Assembly: GCA_944325945.1 (NCBI GenBank)
Contig: CALVBW010000025.1
Location: 46,192-110,191, forward strand
Direction of reading: 5' to 3'
Length of the DNA stretch: 64,000 nt
Origin: Candidatus Gastranaerophilales bacterium
GTDB lineage: Bacteria > Cyanobacteriota > Vampirovibrionia > Gastranaerophilales > Gastranaerophilaceae
In this document: positions 63,931 to 64,000 of the stretch, one piece after another
Position numbering within the stretch: the first letter of the stretch is position 1
Layout of the letters: each line of letters begins with the position of its first letter
Made by a program: the position numbers and the translations under genes
Notes under the pieces: generated by a model
The model's input: the letters and a program-made list of their open reading frames with translations, nothing else
Database searches by the model: none
What the model was told of the DNA's origin: nothing

Positions 63931-63936
63931 ATTATA
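63931..63936 (-). promoter_or_regulatory. -10 box seven bases before the gatD ATG
   Basis: TATAAT on the minus strand, then AGGTGTT, then ATG. No convincing -35 box; suggests a leaderless mRNA, although AGG inside the spacer could act as a weak ribosome binding site. Confidence 0.45.
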
Positions 63937-64000
63937 TAACAAAGATTAAAACTTTTTTAATAAAGTACAAATAAAGTGCAGTAAAGTTTATGTTATAATC

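Overview
The window looks like a chromosomal segment of an uncultured, AT-rich, diderm, fermentative bacterium. The best guess is a gut Gastranaerophilales (Melainabacteria/Vampirovibrionia, the non-photosynthetic sister group of Cyanobacteria). This rests on a cyanobacterial-style Ski2-like helicase, an SLH-domain envelope protein, several prepilin-like genes with an [12 protein letters not shown] cleavage site, HydG (maturation of [FeFe]-hydrogenase) and pyruvate kinase. The lineage is inferred from gene content; no rRNA is present.

Layout. 1-4.8 kb: helicase (cut by the window edge), serS, a small orphan and an isocitrate dehydrogenase. 4.9-12.3 kb: two related glycine-zipper proteins, a uridine-kinase-like enzyme, a Cys-rich secreted protein, an SLH protein, pyruvate kinase, a candidate small RNA and tiny lineage-specific proteins. 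12.3-14.9 kb (minus): Fsr-like transporter, lgt, TPR lipoprotein. 15.0-21.8 kb (plus): one tight operon with a stand-alone ClpX-type zinc finger, a helical-repeat protein, ruvX, DUF1292, a ClpN-repeat protein without ATPase, tilS, hpt and an orphan histidine kinase. 21.8-30.1 kb: membrane protein, uvrB, a CpaE-like ATPase, a prepilin/YadA-head/S74-chaperone protein and a third large NPF-containing protein. 30.1-40.8 kb: nadD-yqeK, an acidic protein with a UvrD-tail-like domain, EamA transporter, glgA, a 1191-residue zinc-ribbon/degenerate cyclase/NTPase/TPR protein, ruvB. 40.8-47.5 kb: a prepilin gene whose 5' part is a stack of repeats, hydG, mnmA, glmU and a second prepilin-S74 gene. 47.6-54.6 kb: DHA2 transporter, typA, mgtE, LCP protein, lemA, two tRNA-Arg genes. 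54.6-63.9 kb: pectate lyase, thyX, rpmE, CHASE2-GGDEF, a TrbI-like-domain secreted protein, a TPR protein, proS, gtrA and gatD.

Most interesting signals. (1) A prepilin gene has a consensus promoter and ribosome binding site, but its reading frame is broken by one base at a G9 tract twelve codons after the ATG. A second prepilin gene has the same one-base offset at a G-run next to a homologous short repeat, which suggests phase-variable surface proteins. (2) A 37-nt GC-rich core occurs twice at the tip of long hairpins whose stems are unrelated in sequence. (3) Two self-processing S74 proteins carry prepilin N-termini and YadA-like heads. (4) Eight genes have a -10 box 6-7 nt before the start codon and no Shine-Dalgarno, suggesting leaderless mRNAs. 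(5) A 1191-residue protein resembles soluble adenylyl cyclase but has a decayed P-loop.

No rRNA, CRISPR array, transposase or prophage was seen.
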